From an uncultured Eubacteriales bacterium (GTDB taxonomy: Bacteria > Bacillota > Clostridia > Oscillospirales > Acutalibacteraceae): a stretch of DNA of 64,000 nt. Of this stretch, positions 8,044 through 17,663 are shown piece after piece. Within the stretch, counting starts at the first letter, position 1; each line of letters begins with the position of its first letter. The notes under the pieces were generated by a model. The model was not told the DNA's origin and ran no database searches. It saw nothing but the letters and a program-made list of their open reading frames with translations. The DNA is taken from NCBI GenBank assembly GCA_934486705.1, contig CAKSQS010000007.1:1-64000 (forward strand). The letters run 5' to 3'. The position numbers were made by a program, and so were the translations under genes.

Positions 8044-9339
8044 CTATTTTAAAAGTGCATTTGCATCGTCCACCATTTTTTGATAGGTGGTTTCGTATTG
8101 CGCGAGCTTCTGGTTAATATCCTCGCCGTTTCTCACATCGTAAAGCAGATAAAACGCACCGTAGCCCTGCTCTAAAATTCCGTCTGTATACGTCGGTATG
8201 CACAGATTTTTCGCAAGCTTATCATACATGGCGCGGTTTTCCGCATTTTCAAGGGCTTTTTTCTCCTTGTTATCCTCATCCGCAGCCTTTAAAATCATAT
8301 CTATAAGCATACCCGCGCTGTAAGGAGCGTCCGAGCCGTTGGAAATGGCGTAGCCTGTGGAATGCCCGAAGCTTTTTCCGTCCTTATTATCAGGTCCTGC
8401 GGGAAAAGCCGTCACCCCGAAATCAATCGAAACCGAGCCGCTCTTTTTCAAGGAGTTAAAGGTCGCCTCTTCATAGGCATATGCGCCGTGCATAGCCGCC
8501 TTACCCTTTAAAAACTTATTCTGACCCGTAACATAGCCGCTGCCGCAGATAACGTTTTTATTGAATATATCCTGAACCGTTTCAAGCGTGTGGCGCATTT
8601 GCGGCGACTTTATATTAAGCGTGTATTTTCCGTCCTTAAACTCAACCGCAGTGCAGTCGTTCGACGCCTGAAATACCTCGTCAAACATATTCTCAAGCCC
8701 CGCAATACCTGCGTCTGAGTCGTTGCACTCACGCGCTATTTCAATAAAATCGTTCCAGGTCCAGCTGCCCGATTCATAGCGCTTACGCGGCTCGTCGCGG
8801 TCAAAGCCGTTTGCTTCCATAATATCACGGTTATAATAAAGCACATACGGAGTAGCCGAAACCCCCGCGGCATAATACTTGCCGTCAAATTTAACAAACG
8901 TATCCATTACATCGCTGTTGTGCCCCACTGTGCTCAAATCCACATAATCGTTAACGGGGGTCAGATAATTTTTCTGGTACATTCCGAGGTACTGATCCAC
9001 GCTTATATAAAATACGTCTATCGGGTCTTTAGCGGCAATCTGCGCCGCCACCTTTTGATTCCAAAGCTGCTCGCCCACAGCCTGAAGAATTTCCACCTGC
9101 TTGCCGTAGGTTTTTTCAAATTCCTTTATTGCCTTGGTGTAATAGCTGTCCTTATCGCTGCCGTCGTACCCGGGCACTAAAAACGAGATTTTTTTAGGCT
9201 CTTTGGCAATTTTCTCCGCGCGCTCGCCGTCTGTCGCGCCGCCCGTTCCGTTTTTTCCGCACCCTGCAAATACCGCAGAGATCATACAGATACAAAGCGC
9301 CGCGGAAATTACCGATTTAATTTTTTTCAATGTAATCAT
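8044..9339 (-). CDS. Sugar ABC transporter substrate-binding lipoprotein
   Basis: A CUT1-type extracellular binding protein of about 431 residues. The N-terminus has a lysine-rich start, a hydrophobic stretch ending ISAVFAGC (lipobox, then a GKNGTGG linker) and a type-1 SBP domain with the usual IAAKDPIDVFYIS and YYAAGVSATPYVLYYNRDIM segments. The ATG at 9339 shares an ATGA overlap with the upstream stop, suggesting coupling. A TTG nine bases further in is better spaced from AGAAAGG and would give MKKIKSVIS, so the start is uncertain by three residues. It lies downstream of two permeases (10577-12402), its likely partners. Confidence 0.9.
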   Translation of the reverse strand: MITLKKIKSVISAALCICMISAVFAGCGKNGTGGATDGERAEKIAKEPKKISFLVPGYDGSDKDSYYTKAIKEFEKTYGKQVEILQAVGEQLWNQKVAAQIAAKDPIDVFYISVDQYLGMYQKNYLTPVNDYVDLSTVGHNSDVMDTFVKFDGKYYAAGVSATPYVLYYNRDIMEANGFDRDEPRKRYESGSWTWNDFIEIARECNDSDAGIAGLENMFDEVFQASNDCTAVEFKDGKYTLNIKSPQMRHTLETVQDIFNKNVICGSGYVTGQNKFLKGKAAMHGAYAYEEATFNSLKKSGSVSIDFGVTAFPAGPDNKDGKSFGHSTGYAISNGSDAPYSAGMLIDMILKAADEDNKEKKALENAENRAMYDKLAKNLCIPTYTDGILEQGYGAFYLLYDVRNGEDINQKLAQYETTYQKMVDDANALLK

Positions 9340-10580
9340 CCTTTCTGTGAAAGCTTTTCTATCATAACCGCAGCCGAAAGGCATACTCTGCCCGCGTCCG
9401 CGTTATAAAGCGGGTAAGCGTGATTTTTCATTGCCTTTGTATAAAGCCGCATATAGCTTTCCACCCTGCCCTCGTCGCCCATAATTGCGGCGGCGTAAAC
9501 AACCGAACCCCAAAAAAAGCTGTCGGGCAGGCTTATTTTTTCCCAGCTGCTTTTCTTTTCGCCGGTGGAAAAATTATCGTTAAAGCTTTTGTACAGCTGC
9601 CGTGCCCTCTCGCTTTCGGGCTTTAAAAGCCCGCTTGAAATCATAAAAAGCTGTGATGTGGCGCAGGGGTAAAAATCGCTCCACGCAAATTTATAGGCAA
9701 CCGTACCGTCGGGGGAAATTGCCGTTTCGTAATAGCCTTTTTTATTCCAAAGCAGTTTTTCTATCCCGTTCGATACCCTTTCCTTTGCCGCCGTTATTTT
9801 ACCTATAAGCTCCTTTTTATCCGCAAAAACGCTTTTATAAAGCTTTTCCGCAGCCGCAAGCCCCTCGTAAACCTCGCAGTTATCCATAAGATACTGTATT
9901 TTATAATCGGGCTTTGTTGTTGTAAGCTCTCCCTCAAAGGTTGCCAAAAGCGCGGCGGTCACGCGGTCAATATCTGCGCCGTTTTGCTTTATGTATTCGG
10001 CGTCTCCGCTTTTTTGCCGGTATTTTTCCAGCACGCAAAGAAAGGTTGCCGCATAGGAATCGACCGAATCGTAATGCTTTTTGCCGTTATCGGTGTTTAC
10101 CGTTTCCCGCTTCACCTTTCCGCCCGATACCTCCGCCGTGTAATCGTAAACGGTGCCGTCAAGCCCGTTATAATCCGTATCAGCGGTATTAAGGTGCGAA
10201 AAGTGCCAGTCGGCATATTTTTTAACCTGACCGAGGTATTTATCGCTTTCAAGCATTGCAAGCGCCGCAAAATCGGAAAAATAGGGGTTAAGCGTCAGCT
10301 TTCCGTCCGCCGCATATGTCATGGGTAAAGCTCCGTTATCAAGCTGAAGCGACGCAAGCCACGCGGTTTCCCCTTCAACTATTTCCTTGTAAAGCGATAT
10401 TTGCTCTTCTCGGCTCAGCGTTGCTTTTTTCAAAATATCGGCTGCCGCGGGCGGCGTTTGAGAGCTGTCTGTATGCCCGCCCGTTTCAGAAGAAAGGCTT
10501 TTTTCATTTGCACAGCCCGCCGCGGATATTACAAAAAGCGATGTCAGCACGGCTGCCGTTAAACGTATACCTGTTTTCAT
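9336..10580 (-). CDS. Lipoprotein with alpha/alpha-barrel (six-hairpin-like) domain
   Basis: About 414 residues. A lipobox (VISAAGC) follows the signal sequence, so it is probably tethered outside the membrane. The body is helical with LQLDNGALPM, NPYFSDFAALAML, ADWHFSHLN, DSVDSYAATFLCVLEKY and YLMDNCEVYEGL. These blocks recur in the C-terminal domain of the dockerin esterase (2580-5471): LQLENGAFPT, NPYFSDYVAIALL, WHFAHLN, DSTDSYAATFLMLLEKY, MDNSEVYAAL. The pattern of paired helices with aromatic/acidic motifs suggests an alpha/alpha-toroid glycosidase or lyase, family unknown to me. The ATG at 10580 forms ATGA with the upstream permease stop. An ATG 30 codons earlier would put the lipobox too far inside. 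Confidence 0.75.
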   Translation of the reverse strand: MKTGIRLTAAVLTSLFVISAAGCANEKSLSSETGGHTDSSQTPPAAADILKKATLSREEQISLYKEIVEGETAWLASLQLDNGALPMTYAADGKLTLNPYFSDFAALAMLESDKYLGQVKKYADWHFSHLNTADTDYNGLDGTVYDYTAEVSGGKVKRETVNTDNGKKHYDSVDSYAATFLCVLEKYRQKSGDAEYIKQNGADIDRVTAALLATFEGELTTTKPDYKIQYLMDNCEVYEGLAAAEKLYKSVFADKKELIGKITAAKERVSNGIEKLLWNKKGYYETAISPDGTVAYKFAWSDFYPCATSQLFMISSGLLKPESERARQLYKSFNDNFSTGEKKSSWEKISLPDSFFWGSVVYAAAIMGDEGRVESYMRLYTKAMKNHAYPLYNADAGRVCLSAAVMIEKLSQKG

Positions 10581-11491
10581 CCTACAATACCGGTCCTTTC
10601 TATTCCCTCGGTAAAATATTTTTGCACCACTGCGTAAAAGCCTATCAGCGGCAGCGCGGTTATAAGGCACGCCGCCGAAAGTATGGAATCGCTGAGCAGC
10701 TTTATATCCGAGCCTGCTGTAAGCCCCGACATATTTTGCAGCTGATTGCCAAGCGACGTTGAAACGCCCGTAAGCGCAATGGAAAGCGGGAAATTTTTAT
10801 TAAGCAGCATACCCGTAAGCGAATAATCGTTGTAGTACCAAACAACCGAAAACACCGTTACCGTAAGTATTGCCGCGGAAACGTTGGGCACCATTATTTT
10901 TATAAAGGTTTCAAGCGGGTTGCAGCCGTCAATAAACGATGCTTCCTCAAGCTCCTTTGGCATATTTATAAAATACTGCCTGAAAATAAATATATACAGT
11001 CCCGAGCGTATACCCGTTCCGAGCAGCGCCTGAACATAAAACTGCGCGTAGGTATCAAGCAGACCCATTGTTTTAAGATTTACATAGAGCGGTATCATAT
11101 ACGATTCCGTAGGAACTATGATATTGAAGATCAAAAGCCCGAACAGCAGATTTCGGAATTTAAACCTGAAACGCGCAAAGCCGTAAGCGATAAAAAGACA
11201 CGAAACCACCTGAAAAATAACGCAGGGCAGCACAATAAGCAGCGTGTTTTTAAAGGATTCGCCGAATTTCAGCAGCTCAAGCGCCGTTTTAAAGCTGAAA
11301 AGGTTAAACCCGCTCGGAATCCACACAACTGTCGGGTCAAGCGTATCGTTTACAGATTTGAAGGAGTTTGAAAGCATAAACAGCACCGGATAAAGCATTA
11401 CAAACCCCACGCCCACCAAAAACACGGCGCGCAAAATTGATTTCACAAGCCTTACAGAGCGCTTTTTTGAAAGTATTATCTTCTTGTTCAT
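10577..11491 (-). CDS. Sugar ABC transporter permease (MalG type)
   Basis: A 304-residue inner membrane protein of the CUT1 family with six predicted helices. The coupling-loop EAA motif is visible as LEEASFIDGCNPLETFIKI, followed by MVPN. It pairs with the MalF-type permease immediately upstream (11 bases) and overlaps the next gene by ATGA. Its sequence is closer to the locus B permease at 32796-33773 (shared phrases FRQ-F, SFIDGCN/KVDGCN, IFIFRQ) than to the other permease in its own locus, consistent with duplication of the whole cassette. Confidence 0.92.
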   Translation of the reverse strand: MNKKIILSKKRSVRLVKSILRAVFLVGVGFVMLYPVLFMLSNSFKSVNDTLDPTVVWIPSGFNLFSFKTALELLKFGESFKNTLLIVLPCVIFQVVSCLFIAYGFARFRFKFRNLLFGLLIFNIIVPTESYMIPLYVNLKTMGLLDTYAQFYVQALLGTGIRSGLYIFIFRQYFINMPKELEEASFIDGCNPLETFIKIMVPNVSAAILTVTVFSVVWYYNDYSLTGMLLNKNFPLSIALTGVSTSLGNQLQNMSGLTAGSDIKLLSDSILSAACLITALPLIGFYAVVQKYFTEGIERTGIVG

Positions 11492-11502
11492 TTCTACGCC
11501 CC

Positions 11503-12402
11503 TTAATTACCCGAATAAACCACAAACCGCTTTGAAACAAGCTGTATCAAACCGATTATAAGCAGAATACAGAAAAAGTATATTACCCCTATAGTAGCGC
11601 TGTACGTGTAGTTATTATTTGTGTAATAGCTGCGCAGCAGCTGCATCACCTTATTATCGTAATCGGTAAAACCGTCTATCACCGTATATATAACCGAAAC
11701 CAAAAGCGTGGGTGTAACGGTCGGAAAGGTTATCTTCCAAAACTTTTCCCATGCGGTTGCGCCGTCCATTACCGCCGCCTCGTAAAACGAAGACGGAATA
11801 TTGTTTATAGCCGAAAGCAGCAGTAATATCTGCACGCCGCTTTGCCAGGTTAAATCAAACATACTATTTATAATATTGGTAATTGATTTCGTAACCGCCT
11901 CGGGCAGTCCGAGCTCCGAAAAAACCGCCACCAGATCAGGAGCTTTAAACATATACCCCGGCGACATATCCGTAACGCCGGAGCCGCTCATCATAACCTT
12001 ATCCTGTAATATACTGATTATTACGCCCGAGGCGATTATAACAGGAAAGAAAAATACGGTTCTTGCAAGACTTCTGCCTATAAACCTTTCCTTCAAAACC
12101 ACGGCTATAAGCAGGCTGAACGCCGTTATCATAACCACGCGCGGAAAGACCGACGCCACAGACCCCGTAAGATACTGAAGAAAGAAGGTATCCTTTGTGA
12201 AAAGATATGAATAATTGGAAAGCCCGGTAAAATCGGTTTTAAAGCCGTTTCCGCTGACGGTAAGATTACAAAAGGAATATATAACCGATTGCGCCATGGG
12301 AACGGCGAAAAACACCGTTATACCTACAATCCACGGAGCTATAAAAAGCCACGCCCAGCGTGATTTTTGCTTTTCAAGCCCGCCGCCTTTATTTCCTTTC
12401 AT
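11503..12402 (-). CDS. Sugar ABC transporter permease (MalF type)
   Basis: About 299 residues, six helices. The EAA loop reads YEAAVMDGATAWEKFWKI, followed by TFPTVTP, and the N-terminus reads AWLFIAPWIVGITVFF as in LplB/MalF-type subunits. An ATG at 12408 overlaps the upstream stop as ATGA but is only 2 bases from GGGGGAG; the ATG at 12402 is 8 bases away and I prefer it. Partner of the permease at 10577 and probably of the lipoprotein at 8044. The closest relative in the window is the locus B permease at 33797. Confidence 0.92.
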   Translation of the reverse strand: MKGNKGGGLEKQKSRWAWLFIAPWIVGITVFFAVPMAQSVIYSFCNLTVSGNGFKTDFTGLSNYSYLFTKDTFFLQYLTGSVASVFPRVVMITAFSLLIAVVLKERFIGRSLARTVFFFPVIIASGVIISILQDKVMMSGSGVTDMSPGYMFKAPDLVAVFSELGLPEAVTKSITNIINSMFDLTWQSGVQILLLLSAINNIPSSFYEAAVMDGATAWEKFWKITFPTVTPTLLVSVIYTVIDGFTDYDNKVMQLLRSYYTNNNYTYSATIGVIYFFCILLIIGLIQLVSKRFVVYSGN

Positions 12403-12404
12403 AA

Positions 12405-14660
12405 TCATTTCTCCCCCTTAAGACTCCACCCGATAGGTGAAAAGCCCTTTGCCGGAACGGATATACCGCCGTTTTCATACGGCACATCGCCGTAATTCAC
12501 ATATACGCCCATACCGTTTTCAAAAAGCGTTTCGGTAACATCGGGCGATAAACGCTTGTGCGAGACTATTTTCTTATCGGAAACGGCGGTAAGATACTCC
12601 GCCGAAATTTTATATGCGCCGAGTGCCGATGTCCTGCAAAGCCCGAAATCTATATATGAGTATTCATAGGCAAGCGTATCGGAAAGCTCTCCCGCGTTTT
12701 CAAAGCCAAAGGCGTATTTAAGCGCCGTTCCCGCCTCAAGTGCCTTTAAAAATGCGGTATTTTCATCACTTTGACCGTTAATATCGGGCGATGTCAGGTA
12801 AACCGAACCGTGCAGCGCCATTGCATAAAACGGAATTTCATACTGTGAAAACAAATAGCTGCCCGAATAAAGCGGCGTATCGGTTATGGCGTAAGCCGAG
12901 GAAAAGCCGTAAGCGCAGGCGTTCGGAATAATTATTTTCTCATTTTCCGAAAGACCCTTAAGAGCCGTTCGCCACAGCTGCTCGCTTTGCGCCCTGTCTA
13001 CGGCACGGTCGCCGAGGTCGGAATATATCTTATTCCCGAGCGTTCCTACCGAATACCCCGCAGTTTTAAAGGTGCCGAAGCTTTTGCAGGCCGCAGCCGC
13101 AGCCGACGTAATTCTTTCGGGGCTTAAAAGATATTTAAAGGGCGCTTTATCCGTTTTTTGAAAGGTGCTCATTTTATACCTGTAATCAATTACCGGTTCT
13201 TTGCGCACCGTCTGCGCCGACGCGGATTTTTTGGAATATCCGTGTTCGCTCTTAGGCATATCGGTAAAATTCAGCCCCAAATACGCCTTTATGCCGAGCT
13301 TTTCGGCAGTGCTTAAAAAAGCGTTAAGCCCGCTTTTGCCGCCGAGGGCGCGCTCGGGCTTTAAATCGGCGGTAATTCCGCTTTCATCGGCACTTTTATA
13401 CCAGTAAAGGTAATTAACCGAAAAATTCTCAGCGCCGCCCTGCTTTAAAGCCTTTACCGTTTTTTCAGCCGCTTTAAAATCCGTAATCGGCATTACCCGC
13501 TTTACGGGCAGCCCCAAAACGCTTTGCTGCTTAACAGCCCCGCCTATAATATCAACAAACAGCGCGTCACCCTTTGCTTTCAGGGCTTTAAGCCCCTCTT
13601 CCTCGGCAAGGTAATTTCTGTAAGAAACCGCCATACCGTTATAATCCGCCGAATCGCAAACGCGGTACTCCACCGAAAATTTTTCTGCGGAGCAGGGCTT
13701 GCTTTCAAACATATTGACCTGTGTATTTTCAAAGGTCTTCTGACTCACGCTTACAAGAATATTTTCCCTGTAAACATATTCCGCGCAAACGGTGGTATAT
13801 GGTCTTTTTGCCGTGCTGCCGTCGGCATTCACAACCGCCCTTGCCGCCGCGTTTGTAATAACCGCGCAAAATGCGGCGTTGTTTCTTTTTACTCCGAACA
13901 CGGGAAGGTACGCCTTTGATTGCGGCAATGTTCTTGTGCTCTGCTCCACCGCGCAATCCTCGCCGTAAATTCTCGCCGAATACCTTTGCTCCGAATAGCC
14001 GAAGGAGGATATTGCCCCGCAGCCGTCGGGAATAAACACATACCCGTCGTCGCTGTCAGCGCCGGCGGAAAATCCCGGCAGCAGCGTTACGGAAGTAAGC
14101 TTTACAAGATTGCTCTTTTCCTTTATTTGCGAAGAAATTATTTCCGCGCGAAAGCCGTAATCGGTAACCGTAAGCTCAACAGGTATTAAAAAGCCCGCGC
14201 TTTCAAAATAAAATTCAATTCTTGCACCGTTTTTTATCCTTTTGACCGAAAAGGTTTTCCTTTTAACGGCGGCGGACGTACTGTTTTGCTCGGAAATATT
14301 GGAGTCGCGGTCGGCGTATTTTATTTTAATCACGCTTGAAAGCTCCGAAACGGCGGCGGTTTTCAGTCCCTCAATGTCGTAAAGTCCGTCGGGCGTGCTT
14401 GAAAACAGGGTGTCGGTTTTCTTATCAAGCAATGTTACCGCCGCGTCAAGCGAGCTTACCGAAAGTCTGAAACGGTCGTTTTCCGCGGTAATATCCCCGT
14501 CGTTTTCGGGTGAAAAATCAATCTGCGTCAGCTTTTCCGTAACCGTGCCGCCGCTGTCGCTCGAACGCGAGGCAACCGATAAAAGAAGAATTATTCCGCC
14601 CACCGCACAAAACGAAAGCGCAAAACCGAGAATATTTTTAAAAAGTACCTTTCTTTTCAT
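12405..14660 (-). CDS. DUF5696-like extracytoplasmic protein, locus A copy
   Basis: A 751-residue protein with an N-terminal membrane segment (about 11-30) and a large outer part. From memory it matches the DUF5696 family of Firmicutes carbohydrate loci; I cannot confirm this by search. The N-terminal half is beta-rich (LLDKKTDTLFSS, YVFIPDGCGAISSF, YGEDCAVE). The second half resembles a TIM-barrel with SVNYLYWYKSADESGIT and IKAYLGLNFTDMP, and it ends in a short beta-domain (GVYVNYGDVPYENGG) like the C-terminal domain of several glycosidases. The locus B homologue (34724-37000) shares the architecture: VPDGSGALISY, YKGWNEGG, YLDCDLTGLY, LVNYGDKSVN. It is always between the NHL/YIP1 gene and a permease pair, suggesting a glycan-processing or transport-associated role. 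Confidence 0.7.
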   Translation of the reverse strand: MKRKVLFKNILGFALSFCAVGGIILLLSVASRSSDSGGTVTEKLTQIDFSPENDGDITAENDRFRLSVSSLDAAVTLLDKKTDTLFSSTPDGLYDIEGLKTAAVSELSSVIKIKYADRDSNISEQNSTSAAVKRKTFSVKRIKNGARIEFYFESAGFLIPVELTVTDYGFRAEIISSQIKEKSNLVKLTSVTLLPGFSAGADSDDGYVFIPDGCGAISSFGYSEQRYSARIYGEDCAVEQSTRTLPQSKAYLPVFGVKRNNAAFCAVITNAAARAVVNADGSTAKRPYTTVCAEYVYRENILVSVSQKTFENTQVNMFESKPCSAEKFSVEYRVCDSADYNGMAVSYRNYLAEEEGLKALKAKGDALFVDIIGGAVKQQSVLGLPVKRVMPITDFKAAEKTVKALKQGGAENFSVNYLYWYKSADESGITADLKPERALGGKSGLNAFLSTAEKLGIKAYLGLNFTDMPKSEHGYSKKSASAQTVRKEPVIDYRYKMSTFQKTDKAPFKYLLSPERITSAAAAACKSFGTFKTAGYSVGTLGNKIYSDLGDRAVDRAQSEQLWRTALKGLSENEKIIIPNACAYGFSSAYAITDTPLYSGSYLFSQYEIPFYAMALHGSVYLTSPDINGQSDENTAFLKALEAGTALKYAFGFENAGELSDTLAYEYSYIDFGLCRTSALGAYKISAEYLTAVSDKKIVSHKRLSPDVTETLFENGMGVYVNYGDVPYENGGISVPAKGFSPIGWSLKGEK

Positions 14661-14671
14661 ACAAACACCCC

Positions 14672-16759
14672 CTACGCCCTTATTTCGCTTATTACCATTG
14701 AGACAAAGCTCAAAAGCTGCGCGAACATACTGTACGCCACGGTGATAATAAGTATTAAAAGATACATACCGAAGACGCTGCCGAAAAGGACAAGCAGCGC
14801 CTTGCCGCCGCTGTACTCATGAACCTCTTTATTTGAAACAAAAATGTGCGCCGCCGTCCAAATAAGACCGACCGACCTGATTATTCCGTAAAACGCCTGC
14901 TCTTTAAGCGAAAAAACGTTTGAAACCGCTAAAAGCGTAACCTCGGTTATAATAAGTGGGATAAGCGCGTATGAGGTAAATATTATTATTTCACCGAATT
15001 TACCCTTGCCGTCCGCCAATGTGGAGACCGCCCAATTGCATATAACAAACAGCAGGAATATTCCGAGAGTTTCGGCAAGAACGGCAAAAATATTGAATTG
15101 CCTGCCCGAATCGGGGTTATAGTGAAACGCCGTAAGCTGCGTGGATATAATGCCTACCGCCGTAAATACACATAATATTACCGCCGCGCATATGCTGCTG
15201 CCCTGCTTTGTTTCTTTAAGCAGGGAATACCCCTTAAACGGGCTTTTAAGACAGTAAAACGGATAACTGCGTGCGCTTAATACGCGGTTATATTCGTTTA
15301 GAACGCGCCTTTCGCTTACCGTAAGCGCCGCAACAATACCGAGTAAAACCGCCGCAACCCCGATAACTAAGAACACAAAGCCACGGCGAATTGTTTCATC
15401 CCGCCGCGCGGCAAATGCGTTCGAGTAGTTTTGCCGGCTGTTGCCTGTTTTGTAATATTTCATAGCGGCGGTATAATCGCCCGTGCGTTCGCAGATTTTT
15501 CCCATACCTATATTTGCAAGCTCGTAATATGCGTCCTGCTTTAATATGGCTTTCCAATGTTCTTCCGATTCCCCGTACAGCCCTTTATTGTAAAGCGAAA
15601 GCGCCGCCCTTACATTAAGTGCGAAATCGGTCGGTTCAAAAATATGCAGTCCGCCTATTCCGCTGTCAAGCACAATTATTTTGTTGCCGAGCGTATCAAT
15701 CGCCACGGGTGATACAAACGTGCCCCTTCTGTTTCCCGCCCCGCCGAAGGCATAAAGCAGGTTGGTGCTGCCGTCATACTGGAAAAGGCGCTTGCGGGTT
15801 GAATCAAGCAGTGTTATATAGCCCTCGCCGTCAACCGCTATATCGGAAAACGAGGTGGTTATGTCAAGGTTTGAAACACTGTCAAAATAGGTTTCCGAAT
15901 CGCCGTAAAACGCCTCGTTGCCCTCGTCGTCAAGCAATATGTTCACACTGTTAGGGTTGATTTTTCTTACCTGCCCGCCGCTGCTGCCCGTTCCCGATTT
16001 TACGGTGTAAACAAAATTTTCACTGTCAATATCAAACTGAACAAATGAAACCGGAACGCTTCTTTGCAGACCCGCCGCAGCGTCGCTTGAAAGTATGCGC
16101 CGCCAGATTCGGTTCATAATAACCTTTAAATTCACTTCGACCCGGTTACTGCCGAAAAATCCTAAAAAGCTGCCGTCCGTATCATATTGCAGAGCGCCCG
16201 AATATGTATTCGCCGAAATTACATATACCACGCCCGCGCGGTCTGCCAATACGTGCGTCGGTGCAAATTCAAAACCGCTTTCCACCCTATCGGCAGGCGG
16301 CGCAGAAATAACCGATGTAATATTACCGCCGTTATCCGCCGTATAAACCGCCGCGCCGCTTTTATCGGCAACGTATATCTTATCGGACGCGGAAACAAAG
16401 ATCCCCTCCGCACCGCTGAGGTCTACCCTGTTTCCGTTTCTTGTAAGCCTAATATCTCTTTCAAACTCAAGGCTTGAGTTTAAAACCGCAATGCGGCTGT
16501 TGCCGCTGTCAAGAATATAAATTTCGCCCTTTTCCGAAACATAAATATCCTTAGGGTCATTAAGCTGTACTCCACCGAAGCTTTTTTTGCCCGAAATCGG
16601 CGCATATGCCTTATATGGCTCGGGAACAGCCTGCGAAACACCCGATGAATCATAGGTATAGCTGAAAGAGGTCTCGCCGTCGGCAAAAACTCCGACAGAC
16701 GCCCAAACGCCCATAAAAACGGCAATTATTAAAATTATCAGCGGTTTGACGCGTTTCAA
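14672..16759 (-). CDS. NHL beta-propeller / TPR / YIP1 membrane fusion protein
   Basis: A 695-residue fusion. Order: signal peptide (1-26); an NHL-repeat propeller (about 55-390) with blades such as LNDPKDIYVSEKGEIYILDS, then GNSRIAVL, and IDTLGNKIIVLDSGIGGLHI; two TPR-like helical pairs (about 395-460; ALSLYNKGLYGESEEHWKAI); a transmembrane helix (about 475-497); a linker with KSPFKGYSLLKETKQGS; and a YIP1-type domain with about five helices (520-690). The propeller should sit outside the membrane. In locus B the same protein is encoded as two genes. The start is TTG at 16759, with a GAGGAGGGGAA ribosome site. The role is unknown; sensing or assembly is inference. Confidence 0.8.
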   Translation of the reverse strand: MKRVKPLIILIIAVFMGVWASVGVFADGETSFSYTYDSSGVSQAVPEPYKAYAPISGKKSFGGVQLNDPKDIYVSEKGEIYILDSGNSRIAVLNSSLEFERDIRLTRNGNRVDLSGAEGIFVSASDKIYVADKSGAAVYTADNGGNITSVISAPPADRVESGFEFAPTHVLADRAGVVYVISANTYSGALQYDTDGSFLGFFGSNRVEVNLKVIMNRIWRRILSSDAAAGLQRSVPVSFVQFDIDSENFVYTVKSGTGSSGGQVRKINPNSVNILLDDEGNEAFYGDSETYFDSVSNLDITTSFSDIAVDGEGYITLLDSTRKRLFQYDGSTNLLYAFGGAGNRRGTFVSPVAIDTLGNKIIVLDSGIGGLHIFEPTDFALNVRAALSLYNKGLYGESEEHWKAILKQDAYYELANIGMGKICERTGDYTAAMKYYKTGNSRQNYSNAFAARRDETIRRGFVFLVIGVAAVLLGIVAALTVSERRVLNEYNRVLSARSYPFYCLKSPFKGYSLLKETKQGSSICAAVILCVFTAVGIISTQLTAFHYNPDSGRQFNIFAVLAETLGIFLLFVICNWAVSTLADGKGKFGEIIIFTSYALIPLIITEVTLLAVSNVFSLKEQAFYGIIRSVGLIWTAAHIFVSNKEVHEYSGGKALLVLFGSVFGMYLLILIITVAYSMFAQLLSFVSMVISEIRA

Positions 16760-16776
16760 GAATGTTCCCCTCCTCT

Positions 16777-17643
16777 TTATTTCATACCCGAGCTTGACAT
16801 TGTTTCTATTATGCGCGATTGCGACGCTATGAAAAGTATTATAGGCGGCAGCATAAGCAAGAGCGAAAGCGCCGAGCCCGCTCCTGCGCGGGCTGTACCG
16901 CCCGCCACAACCTGACTTAAAAGCGAGGATACCATTTTTATCTTTTCATCATACACTAACTGCGACATCTGCGTAGCGCCTGTAGTGTTCCATATTGTCT
17001 GAAAAGAAAATATCATAACGGTAAGCCAGGCGGGTTTAACATTGGGCATTGCGATCTGCCAAAATATTCTAAGCTCGCCCGCACCGTCTATTCTTGCCGC
17101 CTCAAGCATGGCCTCGGGTATCTGCCCCATAAAGTTCATCATAAGGTAAAGCCCCAGTGCCGATTGAACCGAGGGCAATATGTACGCCCAGTACGTATTT
17201 ATCATCCCGAGTCTCGACATAACGATATACTGCGGTATAAGCATTGCGGCAGAGGTGAAAAGCAGCGACCATTTAACAATATTTGAAAAAAGATTTTTAC
17301 CCACAAAGCTGTGCTTTGCAAGCGGATACGCCGCCATACTTGAAAGCACCAAATGCCCCACCGTTGCCGTTACGCTTATAAACACCGTATTGAAAACATA
17401 CTTTGAAAGCGGCACCCAAAAGGTATCGGCAAGAACGCCCACCTGGACAAAGTTATCAAGCGTGGGTCTTCTTACAAACAGGCGCGGCGGGAAAATATAT
17501 ATTTCGTCAAGCGGCTTAAACGCCGCGCTCACCGCATAAACCGTAGGCAAAAGCATAAATAACGCGCCGGCGAAAAGAAAGATGAATATAACCGCCGTTC
17601 CGCCGAATGAACGGTTAAGCCGTTTATGAAAACGCTTTTTCAC
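16777..17643 (-). CDS. Sugar ABC transporter permease (LplC/MalG type)
   Basis: A 288-residue CUT1 permease with six helices and an EAA loop LEAARIDGAGELRIFWQI, then AMPN. It pairs with the permease at 17664 (20-base gap) and probably serves the giant binding protein upstream. It is very similar to the locus B permease at 39100-39957 (same LEAARIDGAGELRIF loop, same RPNRS/LNRS-x-GG N-terminus, same SQSRxxxTMxxSGMK/SGIK ending). The start codon is GTG, with GGGGGAG 12 bases upstream. Confidence 0.92.
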   Translation of the reverse strand: MKKRFHKRLNRSFGGTAVIFIFLFAGALFMLLPTVYAVSAAFKPLDEIYIFPPRLFVRRPTLDNFVQVGVLADTFWVPLSKYVFNTVFISVTATVGHLVLSSMAAYPLAKHSFVGKNLFSNIVKWSLLFTSAAMLIPQYIVMSRLGMINTYWAYILPSVQSALGLYLMMNFMGQIPEAMLEAARIDGAGELRIFWQIAMPNVKPAWLTVMIFSFQTIWNTTGATQMSQLVYDEKIKMVSSLLSQVVAGGTARAGAGSALSLLLMLPPIILFIASQSRIIETMSSSGMK

Positions 17644-17663
17644 TGAATGCTTTCACTCCCCCG

